Below, piece by piece: positions 12,451-20,181 of a stretch of DNA of 48,740 nt. Source of the stretch: DAOTUL01 sp034437435 (GTDB lineage: Bacteria > Chloroflexota > Anaerolineae > Aggregatilineales > Phototrophicaceae); assembly GCA_964417785.1 (NCBI GenBank), contig CAYQJO010000005.1:1-48740 (forward strand), in the 5' to 3' direction. Under the pieces are notes generated by a model. The model was not told where the DNA came from. It searched no databases and saw nothing but the letters and a program-made list of their open reading frames with translations. The position numbers and the translations under genes were made by a program. Numbering within the stretch: position 1 is the first letter of the stretch; every line of letters begins with the position of its first letter.

Positions 12451-12479
12451 TTGCATAAGGATTACAACGGATTATGCAA
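12451..12479. promoter_or_regulatory. Inverted repeat, possible operator
   Basis: TTGCATAA-13 nt-TTATGCAA is a perfect 8-bp dyad spanning 29 bp. It is centred about 36 nt upstream of the TATAAT of the giant protease gene, where a regulator could bind. No regulator gene is adjacent; assignment is inference from position and symmetry. Confidence 0.4.
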
Positions 12480-12533
12480 CGCTAATAACCATACCGTCGA
12501 AGTGAAACATGAGATACGGGTGAGTCGCTTTTG

Positions 12534-13427
12534 TCAACGTTTGCTTACAAAATGGGAGAGTTCGTGCAGGCCGCCGACGAGTGCATAGAGGGCGGTAATG
12601 GCGAATTGAGCTAATGAAATCGCAATCGCATCTGCCGTCAAAACGCCGAATGCCCCGAACATTACCGCATACAGTCCTTCCCGAACGCCCAGTCCAGCAA
12701 CGGAGATCGGCAGTAATTCAGCGATGAGCAGCAGTTCAGTCGCCAGCAGGCAGTAGAACAACGACGCGTCCGGCCAGAGCGGCAAAGCGATGAACCACAG
12801 GGACAGCGCGACAAAGACATGGACGGTCATGGTAATCATCACAGCGATGACAAATGCCGGCCAGCGGTCGCGGAGTTCGAGTACGGCGCGTATATTTCGC
12901 TGTATGAACGCCGGGAAGAGCCGGTATCCCATAACAAGTCCGACCATGCCGATCAGAACCGCACCGATACCGGCTGGAATGATGTCCGCATCGAATGGAA
13001 TATATTCCCAGTAAACGGGCAGGCTGATGAGGATCACCATAGCAAAAAATACTACACCGGTGAAGCGATCCACTGCGATACTGAAAGCAATACGTCTGGG
13101 ATGACCTTCACGGTTGTATAGTCGCAGCCCCCGTGAGACATCGGTGCTGAAGGAACTGACGATCAACATGCTGTAAAAGAAGCCAGAGAGATTGGCTCCC
13201 AACACCGGCAGGTATTTTACGGGAACATCCAGATTCCGCAGGATAAAAAACCAGTTAAAACTCGTCAGGAAAAGCGATAGGCCGAAGCAAAGGAACGCCA
13301 GCAGCAGGTGTGGCAGCGAAAGTTGTGTTCGGGCTGCCGCCAGTTCATTGAGGGGGACTTGCCGCAGCACCAGCCACAGCAGGATGGCGCTGCCTGCAAT
13401 TTGTAGTGCGCCCAGCCAACGTTTCAA
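12534..13427 (-). CDS. Multi-spanning membrane protein, MprF/AglD N-terminal (UPF0104) type
   Basis: A 297-residue protein with about eight hydrophobic segments. The family pattern is visible: an N-terminal KRWLGALQIAGSAILLWLVL helix, FFYSMLIVSSFSTDVSRGLR in the middle, and LPISVAGLGVREG in the C-terminal half. Relatives are the membrane domain of lysylphosphatidylglycerol synthase and proteins next to polyprenyl-phosphate glycosyltransferases; they are thought to move or process lipid-linked substrates, but the activity is mostly unproven. The start is taken as TTG at 13427, which overlaps the upstream methyltransferase stop (TTGA); an upstream start to 13514 would add 29 non-hydrophobic residues that overlap the neighbour. 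Last gene of the four-gene glycan set. Confidence 0.75.
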   Translation of the reverse strand: MKRWLGALQIAGSAILLWLVLRQVPLNELAAARTQLSLPHLLLAFLCFGLSLFLTSFNWFFILRNLDVPVKYLPVLGANLSGFFYSMLIVSSFSTDVSRGLRLYNREGHPRRIAFSIAVDRFTGVVFFAMVILISLPVYWEYIPFDADIIPAGIGAVLIGMVGLVMGYRLFPAFIQRNIRAVLELRDRWPAFVIAVMITMTVHVFVALSLWFIALPLWPDASLFYCLLATELLLIAELLPISVAGLGVREGLYAVMFGAFGVLTADAIAISLAQFAITALYALVGGLHELSHFVSKR

Positions 13428-14059
13428 TGGGTGTCCTGGCGCACCAGAATGGTGAAATCGTACAGGCCGTAGTCGTGAAGCAGCGACACCCAGCGTGAGA
13501 AATTGCGCTTGCAATGGTCGAACAATATACAGGGATCAGGATAGTACAATTCCGGGCGCATCTTTTCGGGATCGGAGTAGCTGGTCAGTGAGTTGAAGGC
13601 CATGCCCTTTTTGCTGAGCGACCACAAGATGCCGATGGTTTCAAGAACGTGAGCATCCCATTCTTCCTGGGTCGAGTCCAGGCGAATACCGAAAAGCCCG
13701 GAGCCGACAACATAGTCTGCTGGTTGTAGATCTGCTGGTTTGTCGGTAAAGGTGCAGCTGGGTACATCTTTGTAAAGCTCCTGTGCAGCCTGGACCGAAC
13801 TGGGGGACATATCATAACCGGCGTAAGTGAACGTATAGTTCCGTTCCATCAAATACTGTGCCAGCGCACCGTAGCCACAACCGTAGTCGATGATCGTAAA
13901 CGATTCGGAAGGGTCCTGCACCAGCTTTAGAAGCTGCTCGAAACGGATTGTCTGGGCTTCATGGGAGTTCCAGCCAACACCGATCGGATCTGACCCGTGT
14001 GCTTGATACATGTCTTCAAAGTACGTTTTCAGCCTGTCGAGAGTCGTCTGGACCGTCAT
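13424..14059 (-). CDS. Class I SAM-dependent methyltransferase
   Basis: A 211-residue protein with a clear glycine-rich SAM motif I (FTIIDYGCGYGALAQYL, about residues 55-70), an acidic residue ending strand 2 (YAGYDMSPSSV) and a motif IV-like stretch (ADYVVGSGLFGIRLD). The fold is Rossmann-like and cytosolic; the substrate cannot be told from sequence. It overlaps the GT2 gene by 44 nt and the membrane-protein gene by 4 nt, so it is probably co-translated with the glycan genes and may methylate a sugar or a lipid-linked intermediate (inference). Confidence 0.8.
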   Translation of the reverse strand: MTVQTTLDRLKTYFEDMYQAHGSDPIGVGWNSHEAQTIRFEQLLKLVQDPSESFTIIDYGCGYGALAQYLMERNYTFTYAGYDMSPSSVQAAQELYKDVPSCTFTDKPADLQPADYVVGSGLFGIRLDSTQEEWDAHVLETIGILWSLSKKGMAFNSLTSYSDPEKMRPELYYPDPCILFDHCKRNFSRWVSLLHDYGLYDFTILVRQDTH

Positions 14060-15005
14060 TTGTCACATCCTTTGCCGTATTCTGATTGTGCGACAAGACT
14101 TCGCGCACAATGGTGTAGGGACGATCTTTCACTTCTACGAACATCACCGACAGATAAATAGCGATGATGCCGAGTATAAAGATGATCAATCCGCTGAGAA
14201 ACCAGATCGATACAATCAGAGAGGTCCAACCATCGACCTCCTGTGTGTAACCGGTCAAATACTGCATGATGAGTAACACGATGTAAAGACCGGACGGTAT
14301 TGTAATGAGCAAACCCAGGTATGCAATGTAGATCAGGGGTTTGTTACTGAAGGCGGTGATCGAATTGATGGTGAGTGTGAGACGCTTCGTCAGACTGTAA
14401 GTCGAGCTGCCTTTATAGCTCTTTTCGACGGTGATTGGCATCTGTTGGTAGCCGGTGCTGGTCCATAGACCTTCGATGGAAAATATGTGTTCCCGATGTT
14501 CCAATAGATGCTGAACATATCGGTAAGTCATCAGACGCGACATCAGTAAATTAGGGTGACTGTGGTAATCGGTCAGCCGATTATACAGCCAGTAGTATAC
14601 CCGTCCTGAAACCCGGCGAAAGACCGATCCGTGACGAACGGGCTGGACGCCGTAAACCACATCCACATCGTTTTGCTCAAATGCGGCGTAGAAATCGGCC
14701 AGTGTTTCCGGTGCTTCTTCCAGGTCACAGTCAATGAAGAAGATCAGATCACCATGAGCGTACTGCATACCCGTCATGAATGCTTTGTGATGGCCGAAGT
14801 TGCGCGAAAGGTCAATGACTGTGACGTGGGGGTCCTGGTTATAGAGGTGACGGGCGATCTCCAGGGCGTTGTCGGGCGAGCCATCGTTGACAATGATCAA
14901 TTCGTAATCTTCCGTAATGTTATTTACTGTGGCGTATATGCGTTGGTGGAACTCCTCCAGAAACGGAGCGGAGTAATAGAGGGTTGTCACGATGGATAAC
15001 TTCAT
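14016..15005 (-). CDS. Family 2 glycosyltransferase, polyprenyl-phosphate sugar type
   Basis: A 329-residue protein with the GT-A fold at residues 1-210: YELIIVNDGSPDNALEIAR holds the nucleotide-binding Asp, and FFIDCDLEEAPE is the DxD-like metal site typical of dolichol-phosphate mannose synthase, GtrB and ArnC relatives. Two C-terminal membrane helices follow (about 220-250 and 262-290), as in GtrB. It probably transfers a sugar from a nucleotide donor to undecaprenyl phosphate at the inner face of the membrane. It overlaps the WbqC-like gene by 4 nt (ATGA) and the methyltransferase by 44 nt. The exact sugar is unknown. Confidence 0.88.
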   Translation of the reverse strand: MKLSIVTTLYYSAPFLEEFHQRIYATVNNITEDYELIIVNDGSPDNALEIARHLYNQDPHVTVIDLSRNFGHHKAFMTGMQYAHGDLIFFIDCDLEEAPETLADFYAAFEQNDVDVVYGVQPVRHGSVFRRVSGRVYYWLYNRLTDYHSHPNLLMSRLMTYRYVQHLLEHREHIFSIEGLWTSTGYQQMPITVEKSYKGSSTYSLTKRLTLTINSITAFSNKPLIYIAYLGLLITIPSGLYIVLLIMQYLTGYTQEVDGWTSLIVSIWFLSGLIIFILGIIAIYLSVMFVEVKDRPYTIVREVLSHNQNTAKDVTNDGPDDSRQAENVL

Positions 15006-15703
15006 ACGGCGAAGCTTTTCATATATTGCGACGCATCTTTTCCCTCGTTGAAAATCAAATCAAGGATGCTGACCTGGTGTTCAAAAGGGGGAAACCGCTG
15101 GCGATACTCAGGATACCCGTCATAGGACATGTATTGTACCTGGATTTTCGCTGTTTCAAACTGTGTCTCGTCAAGGTAGTTGCGAGCAGCCGGGCCGGAT
15201 AGATAACAGGTGGCACTGGATTGTTGGCACAGGCTGACCAGTCGTTCCGTTTTGCCGCTGGTATTCTTGTACGACGACGACCATATTATTTTAGTTGTAA
15301 TATTTAGAATCTTGCATATAGTAATGATGAATGCGTGGTTGATTTTGCTGAGGAGTGCCTCGTCTTTGACCTGATCGTATACCGCTTTGATGGCCGGAGC
15401 ATACTGGTCAAAATAAGGCGAACGGGCATAGTTATGATGAATTGCCTTCCAATGTTCGTCCACCCATCGGTTGTCTTGAACCTGGGTTTCGTGGATGGCC
15501 TGTTCATAACGACCTTTTGCAACAACTGGTATGGTTAGCCACTGTGTGCCTTGTGGGGTTTTGATAAGGTTGCGATTACGCCAGTCGCGTCGGGTGTACT
15601 GGACTTCATCGAACAAAATAAATTCGTCCACCATGTTGATGATGTCGAAATAGCCCTTCCAGGGGATATAGTTGGATTGGAGGATGGCGACGGTTTTGCT
15701 CAT
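15002..15703 (-). CDS. WbqC-like family protein
   Basis: A 233-residue protein. The start MSKTVAILQSNYIPWKGYFD is the hallmark N-terminus of the WbqC family, followed by the conserved DEFILFDEVQYTRRDWRNRN. I chose the internal ATG at 15703 because the nine residues upstream are not part of the family. WbqC-like genes occur in O-antigen and exopolysaccharide clusters and are thought to modify sugars, but the reaction is poorly defined. First gene of the overlapping four-gene minus-strand set; a 35-nt gap separates it from the prim-pol gene upstream. Confidence 0.88.
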   Translation of the reverse strand: MSKTVAILQSNYIPWKGYFDIINMVDEFILFDEVQYTRRDWRNRNLIKTPQGTQWLTIPVVAKGRYEQAIHETQVQDNRWVDEHWKAIHHNYARSPYFDQYAPAIKAVYDQVKDEALLSKINHAFIITICKILNITTKIIWSSSYKNTSGKTERLVSLCQQSSATCYLSGPAARNYLDETQFETAKIQVQYMSYDGYPEYRQRFPPFEHQVSILDLIFNEGKDASQYMKSFAV

Positions 15704-15738
15704 GGCCTGTCTTTCGTTCGTCAGCGACATAAAGCTTA

Positions 15739-17811
15739 TTACGCAATTGGTGATCTATCAAGCAGGCGTGCCTGTTGGAAGTAGTGGATGGCCTGTTCCA
15801 GATCACCGTCTTTCAGGCAGTACAGGGCTTCGCGGTAAGCGATGCGCTTCCATTCGCCATCGTCACGCATGACATAATAGACCTCTTTGTGCGTGCGTAG
15901 CAGCTTGCCGGCGATGGCCCGCCGGGGCGGGAACCGCTTCTCGAAACCGGTGTCTTTGTAGTTCTTCACCAGCACAAAACTTTCCTCCCACCAGTGATCC
16001 ATTTCGTCTACGATGTCGTCCGGCGGCAAAATCTGATTGATGCTGGCGTGTGTGAGTGGGTCTGAGGTGTGAAAGGCGGGCGTATACTTCGGATAGTCAT
16101 TAAGATCGAACACAAATGGCTTCCAGCGCAATCTGGCACCATTCGAACTTAACTTCGGCAGTTGTACAACCGTGTGCGTACCCGGTATCGTGACCATCTC
16201 AGGTACAACTGGCGGCGGTTTTTCTTTTTGTGGTTGTGTTCTCCAACCGTTTATCCAGACTGTATCGGGTCCTGGAGTCCCAGACGGTCGGATCATATTG
16301 GGCAAACGACGACAAACAATCAGATTTTGACCCTGTGACAGCAGTTTGGCAGCCAGTCCACGCACTGCCGGCCAGCGCTTCCCCTCATCATTCTGGACCC
16401 AAAAACCGGGTGTCACACCGTCTTTTCGCCGTTCTATGGCCTGAAAACGGTCCAAATTGGCGAAATTGAGTGTTTCGTAGGTGATGACAGGTGTGGTGAT
16501 GACCTTGAGTTTCGCATTGTAACGAAACAGCGTTCGACGAGATACGGAAAGACGTTTTGCCAGCCAATCAACCGGGTACATACCGGGTCTGCGGTCCAGC
16601 AGTGCTTTGTGGATAGCCAGTCTGTAGGCATGTGCAGAGCGTAAAGCGGCGTCCGGGAGAGGATCGCTGCGTAAATCATTGATATGTAAAAGTTTACAAA
16701 TTGAAAAAATTGTTGGCATTTTATAAAAATGTCTTCTTTTGTCACCGTACTCATCATTTGAAATGACTATGGGAACTATTGGTTGTCCGTTGATTTCCCT
16801 TGCTAGTGTTTTTAGCACAGACTGTCGGGCGATGTTGTGTTGTCTTGCCAATGTTGTTAGTTTTTGTTTGGAGATGATTTCTCCAGGCCTGAAATGTTGT
16901 ATCATCAAATCGAGAACCCGTGCTGTGATCGTGCTGTTTTGTTGTTTAAGTAATGTCTCGCGTGCAGCCGTTGGTAGTCCCGGTTTTTGTCTGGATTGTA
17001 TCCTTCTTTCCTGTTGTATTGTCGGTTGTCGATAGGCACTTTGAATCGTGTTGTATGCTTCTATTGTACGTCTTTGCTCGCTCTCTTTTGGATGATCGCC
17101 GTTGGGTGGCATCTCGATATGTAATTGCACTAGTGTGGCGATGGTCGTTTGCTCGTCGATCCCTTGTGTTTTTGCCTTACGTGCTGCCTGGTAGAGTGCA
17201 TTGTTGCGTCCGTTGATGACGGCATGTTGTTGGTACCACGTCTGGATGTGTGCTGTGTTTCCGTTTTTTGCTGTTGTTAGTTCTATCGTTGCTTGACGCC
17301 CATCCAGCTTGTCCAGGAATAGTAGTGCTTCGCCCAGTTCGTTCTCGCTGACATGTCTAGCAGGTCCGTCTTCTATCACTGTGTATCGCTGTCCCTGGAT
17401 GTTGCTCCCGGCGGCTACTACATACTTCCCATCTGACCTCAGCGATCCGAAGTGGTAGTCCCGGTTTTTGACGGTGTAATCCACCTGCCAGTACAGATGT
17501 GGTAGTTGTCTTTTGCCCGAACGGACAGTGTAGGTTTTGATGAGTTCTGGGAAACGTTGGCAGAACTGACTGTACGTATCCGCGTTGTCGAACTCCATGA
17601 CGACAATTCCGGAAATCTGCCCACACACGATTCCCAGTGCTTCTCCGCGCCACCTTTTTATTTCCAGGCGGGTAGCGTGTTGTTGGCGGTAATTTGACCA
17701 TCGACCGGCAGGCTGCTTGGCGTTGTCGCTTTGTCCACCGATGAGCGGAATGACTGACCAACCCCGTCTTGTGATAATGTCGATGGCTTTTGCCTGTAGC
17801 GCACAGTTCAT
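15739..17811 (-). CDS. Prim-pol (archaeo-eukaryotic primase-polymerase) domain replication protein
   Basis: A 690-residue protein. Residues about 8-165 resemble the bifunctional primase/polymerase N-terminal domain of plasmids and phages: GWSVIPLIGG, a W-rich stretch, GIVCGQISGIVVMEFDN (motif I region), then LPHLYWQVD (motif II-like) and YVVAAGSNIQGQRYT. A primase C-terminal-like helical segment follows (about 185-265), then winged-helix-like regions (about 290-360 and 390-450) and a TPR-like tail. No helicase Walker motif is visible. Motif I reads E-F-D rather than the usual D-x-D, so catalysis needs checking. The ATG at 17811 is preferred over TTG at 17814, with AAGGAC upstream. It probably initiates replication of a plasmid or integrated element. 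The 16.7-17.8 kb part is more T-rich on the plus strand than neighbouring genes. Confidence 0.7.
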   Translation of the reverse strand: MNCALQAKAIDIITRRGWSVIPLIGGQSDNAKQPAGRWSNYRQQHATRLEIKRWRGEALGIVCGQISGIVVMEFDNADTYSQFCQRFPELIKTYTVRSGKRQLPHLYWQVDYTVKNRDYHFGSLRSDGKYVVAAGSNIQGQRYTVIEDGPARHVSENELGEALLFLDKLDGRQATIELTTAKNGNTAHIQTWYQQHAVINGRNNALYQAARKAKTQGIDEQTTIATLVQLHIEMPPNGDHPKESEQRRTIEAYNTIQSAYRQPTIQQERRIQSRQKPGLPTAARETLLKQQNSTITARVLDLMIQHFRPGEIISKQKLTTLARQHNIARQSVLKTLAREINGQPIVPIVISNDEYGDKRRHFYKMPTIFSICKLLHINDLRSDPLPDAALRSAHAYRLAIHKALLDRRPGMYPVDWLAKRLSVSRRTLFRYNAKLKVITTPVITYETLNFANLDRFQAIERRKDGVTPGFWVQNDEGKRWPAVRGLAAKLLSQGQNLIVCRRLPNMIRPSGTPGPDTVWINGWRTQPQKEKPPPVVPEMVTIPGTHTVVQLPKLSSNGARLRWKPFVFDLNDYPKYTPAFHTSDPLTHASINQILPPDDIVDEMDHWWEESFVLVKNYKDTGFEKRFPPRRAIAGKLLRTHKEVYYVMRDDGEWKRIAYREALYCLKDGDLEQAIHYFQQARLLDRSPIA

Positions 17812-17842
17812 CAAAATCTAACGTCCTTACGATCTTGACTGC

Positions 17843-17871
17843 TTGCACACCTGAACAACATTCGTTATGAT
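17843..17871 (+). promoter_or_regulatory. Candidate promoter for a plus-strand RNA opposite the prim-pol leader
   Basis: TTGCAC, 17 nt, TATGAT. The -10 box is good and the -35 box matches the consensus at three of six positions. It points away from the prim-pol gene, with a predicted start near 17879. Confidence 0.4.
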
Positions 17872-17878
17872 GAAGATG

Positions 17879-17983
17879 TCTGGGGTGCAACAGCCCCCGT
17901 TGTGTTGATCCCTGTTGAGCTAAAAGACTTGCGGAGTGCGGGCAAACACCAGGCAAGTTTTGCCGCTCACGGGGTTTTTTTTT
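17879..17983 (+). ncRNA. Candidate small RNA antisense to the prim-pol leader
   Basis: The span from the predicted start to a run of nine T is about 105 nt and has no coding potential. It contains a GGGG/CCCC hairpin (17882-17896) and a terminator-like stem, GGCAAA (17941-17946) with TTTGCC (17959-17964) extended by GTG/CAC, ahead of GGGGTTTTTTTTT. Plasmids often control replication by such counter-transcribed RNAs. The rest of 17815-18258 has no gene that I can support. Confidence 0.35.
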
Positions 17984-18141
17984 GTGAAGTCTGGTTGGTT
18001 CATCTCTCCTTTCTGCCTGATTATCGAAACGTTTGATAAGTTGCGGGTGACGCTTGACCGTTTATGTGCTACAATGATGTCAGCGTCAGTTGACGCAACG
18101 TACATTTTTTTGATAGTCCCGTCAGGCGGCGGGCACACCTG

Positions 18142-18177
18142 AGAGAGCGGTGTTCATGCCCCGCTCTCTATGCTTTT
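18142..18177 (+). terminator. Strong Rho-independent terminator, plus strand
   Basis: AGAGAGCGG / CCGCTCTCT makes a perfect 9-bp stem with a 10-nt loop, followed by ATGCTTTTTT. No plus-strand gene ends just before it, so it either ends an unannotated short RNA (a 14-bp palindrome GCGTCAGTTGACGC lies about 60 nt upstream) or insulates the downstream region. Confidence 0.75.
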
Positions 18178-18258
18178 TTGCCCTGATTTACCTCATCTAC
18201 CAGTATACCTTATTCTACCCACTCTGCAAAGTGATTTGAATGTAACAAGATTCAAACC

Positions 18259-18998
18259 ATGCTTGATGTTGTCTATCGCACGTCTCCACCTCCCTTGTGG
18301 TCAACCGAACGCAAGATACCCTGGCATGATCCGGACTTTAGCCGTCGCATGCTTGTGCAGCATTTGTCGCAGGCCCACGATGCGGCCAGCCATCGCGTAT
18401 TCTCGATCTGGGTTGTGGTCCCGGTTTATATATGCGCCGCCTCATGGATCTCGGCCATATCTGCACTGGCGTTGACTTTTCACCAGCGTCGATTGCTTAC
18501 GCACGCTCCCAGGGGTGTGACTGTCGAGAGGCCGATTTGATCGCGGCAGATTATGACAGCGGTTATGATTTGGTCATGTTGATTTACGGCGAGTTCAATG
18601 TTTTCCATCCGGATGATGCTCGACGTGTTCTTGACAAGAGTCATGCAGCGCTCAAGCCGGGAGATAAACTGCTGCTCGAAGTGCACCCTTTCGATGTGGT
18701 TGAGCGTTAGGGACAGACTGCGCAAAGCTGGTATACATCGGATGGCGGACTCTTTTCAGATGATCCCCATATTGTCCTGAATGAGTCGTTCTGGTATGAG
18801 TCTGAAGCGGTNNNNNNNNNNNNNNNNNNNNNNNNNNNNNNNNNNNNNNNNNNNNNNNNNNNNNNNNNNNNNNNNNNNNNNNNNNNNNNNNNNNNNNNNN
18901 NNNNNNNNNNNGCGGTTACGGTGTATCCGTCGATGGGAGAGGATGCTGAACAGTCGGATCTGTTCGTGATTGAGGCGCAGCGGCTTTACTCACGATAA
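18259..18998 (+). pseudogene. Decayed class I SAM methyltransferase
   Basis: Homology to a methyltransferase family runs across two frames. The first frame gives MLDVVYRTSPPPLW... KIPWHDPDFSRRMLVQHLSQ. After HDAASHR the frame changes to RILDLGCGPGLYMRRLMDL, GHICTGVDFSPASIAYAR and YGEFNVFHPDDARRVL. The usual segment of about 20 residues between HDAASR and the glycine-rich motif is missing, which points to a deletion with frameshift near 18395. An in-frame TAG follows VVER (18707-18709), where the reading continues as GQTAQSWYTSDGG. A 100-N gap cuts the 3' part; the last frame ends LFVIEAQRLYSR. Two independent lesions suggest true decay, though an assembly error next to the gap could explain some of it. 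Confidence 0.8.
18812..18911. other. Assembly gap of 100 N
   Basis: The N-run lies inside the decayed methyltransferase gene. GCGGT precedes it and GCGGT follows it, a short repeat at both edges. About 50 codons of the family appear to be missing here, so the real gap may be near 150 nt or the ends may overlap. Confidence 0.95.
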
Positions 18999-19016
18999 GA
19001 ATTTTTTATCCCAAAT

Positions 19017-19085
19017 CTGCCCTACCCTGCCCCTGTTTGGGGCTTTTTTTTTGTATTTTCGGTGTTATCTGACCGGGTAGGGCAG
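19017..19085. repeat. 11-bp inverted repeat downstream of parB
   Basis: CTGCCCTACCC (19017-19027) and GGGTAGGGCAG (19075-19085) are perfect inverted copies with 47 nt between, bracketing the terminator below and ending seven nt before the parB stop. It could extend the terminator structure or be a protein-binding site; nothing in the sequence decides. Confidence 0.5.
19029..19052 (+). terminator. Rho-independent terminator after the decayed methyltransferase gene
   Basis: GCCCC-TGTTT-GGGGC followed by nine T on the plus strand, 30 nt past the methyltransferase stop. Classic form. In the minus direction it would end in purines, so it does not serve parB. Confidence 0.85.
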
Positions 19086-19092
19086 GGGGAAT

Positions 19093-20181
19093 CTATTTCT
19101 TTTCTTCCATTTCGTCGGCAAGCTGGCGCAACAATGTCGCTACCTGAAGGCGTTCTCCGTCGTCCATCCAGCGAGCCAGCCGCCGCTGTCGGTTGACGAA
19201 TCCTCGCCAGCCTTTGTGGAACCGGTCCATGATCGAAAGATCAGGCTTGTCGGGTTTTTCCTCGCCGCACCAAGGTAATGTGAGTCCCTGCGTTCTTGCC
19301 AGCCGGCAGGCTTCTGCTTTGGCGGTCTCGTCAGGAAGTTGGCTGAGCCGGTACAGATCGACCAATCCCCAGTTGTGATCGTCGCCGACTTTCCAGAGTT
19401 CCGACGGCAGTCGCAGCAGTGCGCGATAGCGGGTAATGGCTGACCTGTGGCTAACCCCCAGGCCGTTCATCAGGATGCCGCTGGTACCAGACGGTGGGCT
19501 GTCTTCCACAATCTGGGCGTAAAAATCCTGCTCGTTTTCGAATTCCGCGAGTGATCGGAATTTGCGTTTTTTCTCGCGGCGGAGCAAGTCCATCAGCAAT
19601 AGCGCGAACTGGCGTGACTTGCTGATGGCGTTCAGATTGCTACGGGCGTTGTTTTCCGCCGCTTGCCGCCAGACATCTGATTGGTCCATCACACGGGCCG
19701 GTATTTTGTCCCATTGCTCTGGCTCGAAGAGGTTGAGCAGATGATAGGCCATCCAGCGGCGCTCACCGGTCTCGATGCGGTAGTTGGCTCCTTCACGGAT
19801 TACGGTGATGGGGTTCGCCAGCCCACCTTGCTGGATGCTCAATGCCAGGTCCGCCAGTTCCATCAGACCGGCCTTGATGGGGTCCGTCTCGTTGGGACGG
19901 TCTTTATCCTCGGCCAGGTGAACATATTCTGGGATGTCCAGTTTGGCGCGGGCGATCCAACTGACCAGGAAGTCAGGCATTTGGGGCGGCCATTCGCTGC
20001 GCATTTCACTGGGGACAATGCGGCGGGGTTGGGTGGGGTCGGGAAATAAGCTGAATATGTCGATTCTCTTGACTCGATCCAGACGGGAGCTGGTGCCAAT
20101 GTCTACGGCACCGTAAAGTTGTTCATCAGCGTTGTCCAGTCCACTCTGGAACGGATCGGTGACTTCTACTTTCTTTGCCAT
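19093..20181 (-). CDS. parB: ParB/RepB-family partition protein
   Basis: A 362-residue protein. The ParB N-terminal signature is at about residues 112-155: LALSIQQGGLANPITVIREG, then YRIETGERRWMAYHLL, the conserved nucleotide-binding/clamp region. A helix-turn-helix-like part follows (ILMNGLGVSHRSAITRYRAL, about 235-255). An insertion after the DPTQPRR motif (about 52-58) makes the front of the domain longer than in chromosomal ParB, more like plasmid forms. It overlaps parA by 16 nt and is downstream of it, the usual order. It should bind a centromere-like site and work with ParA in segregation. I could not find a canonical chromosomal parS palindrome in the window. Confidence 0.88.
   Translation of the reverse strand: MAKKVEVTDPFQSGLDNADEQLYGAVDIGTSSRLDRVKRIDIFSLFPDPTQPRRIVPSEMRSEWPPQMPDFLVSWIARAKLDIPEYVHLAEDKDRPNETDPIKAGLMELADLALSIQQGGLANPITVIREGANYRIETGERRWMAYHLLNLFEPEQWDKIPARVMDQSDVWRQAAENNARSNLNAISKSRQFALLLMDLLRREKKRKFRSLAEFENEQDFYAQIVEDSPPSGTSGILMNGLGVSHRSAITRYRALLRLPSELWKVGDDHNWGLVDLYRLSQLPDETAKAEACRLARTQGLTLPWCGEEKPDKPDLSIMDRFHKGWRGFVNRQRRLARWMDDGERLQVATLLRQLADEMEEKK

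Noticed and set aside
17357..17956. Minus-strand frame of 199 codons overlapping the start of the prim-pol gene
   Set aside because: It runs in another frame through the well-supported primase domain and has no domain of its own.
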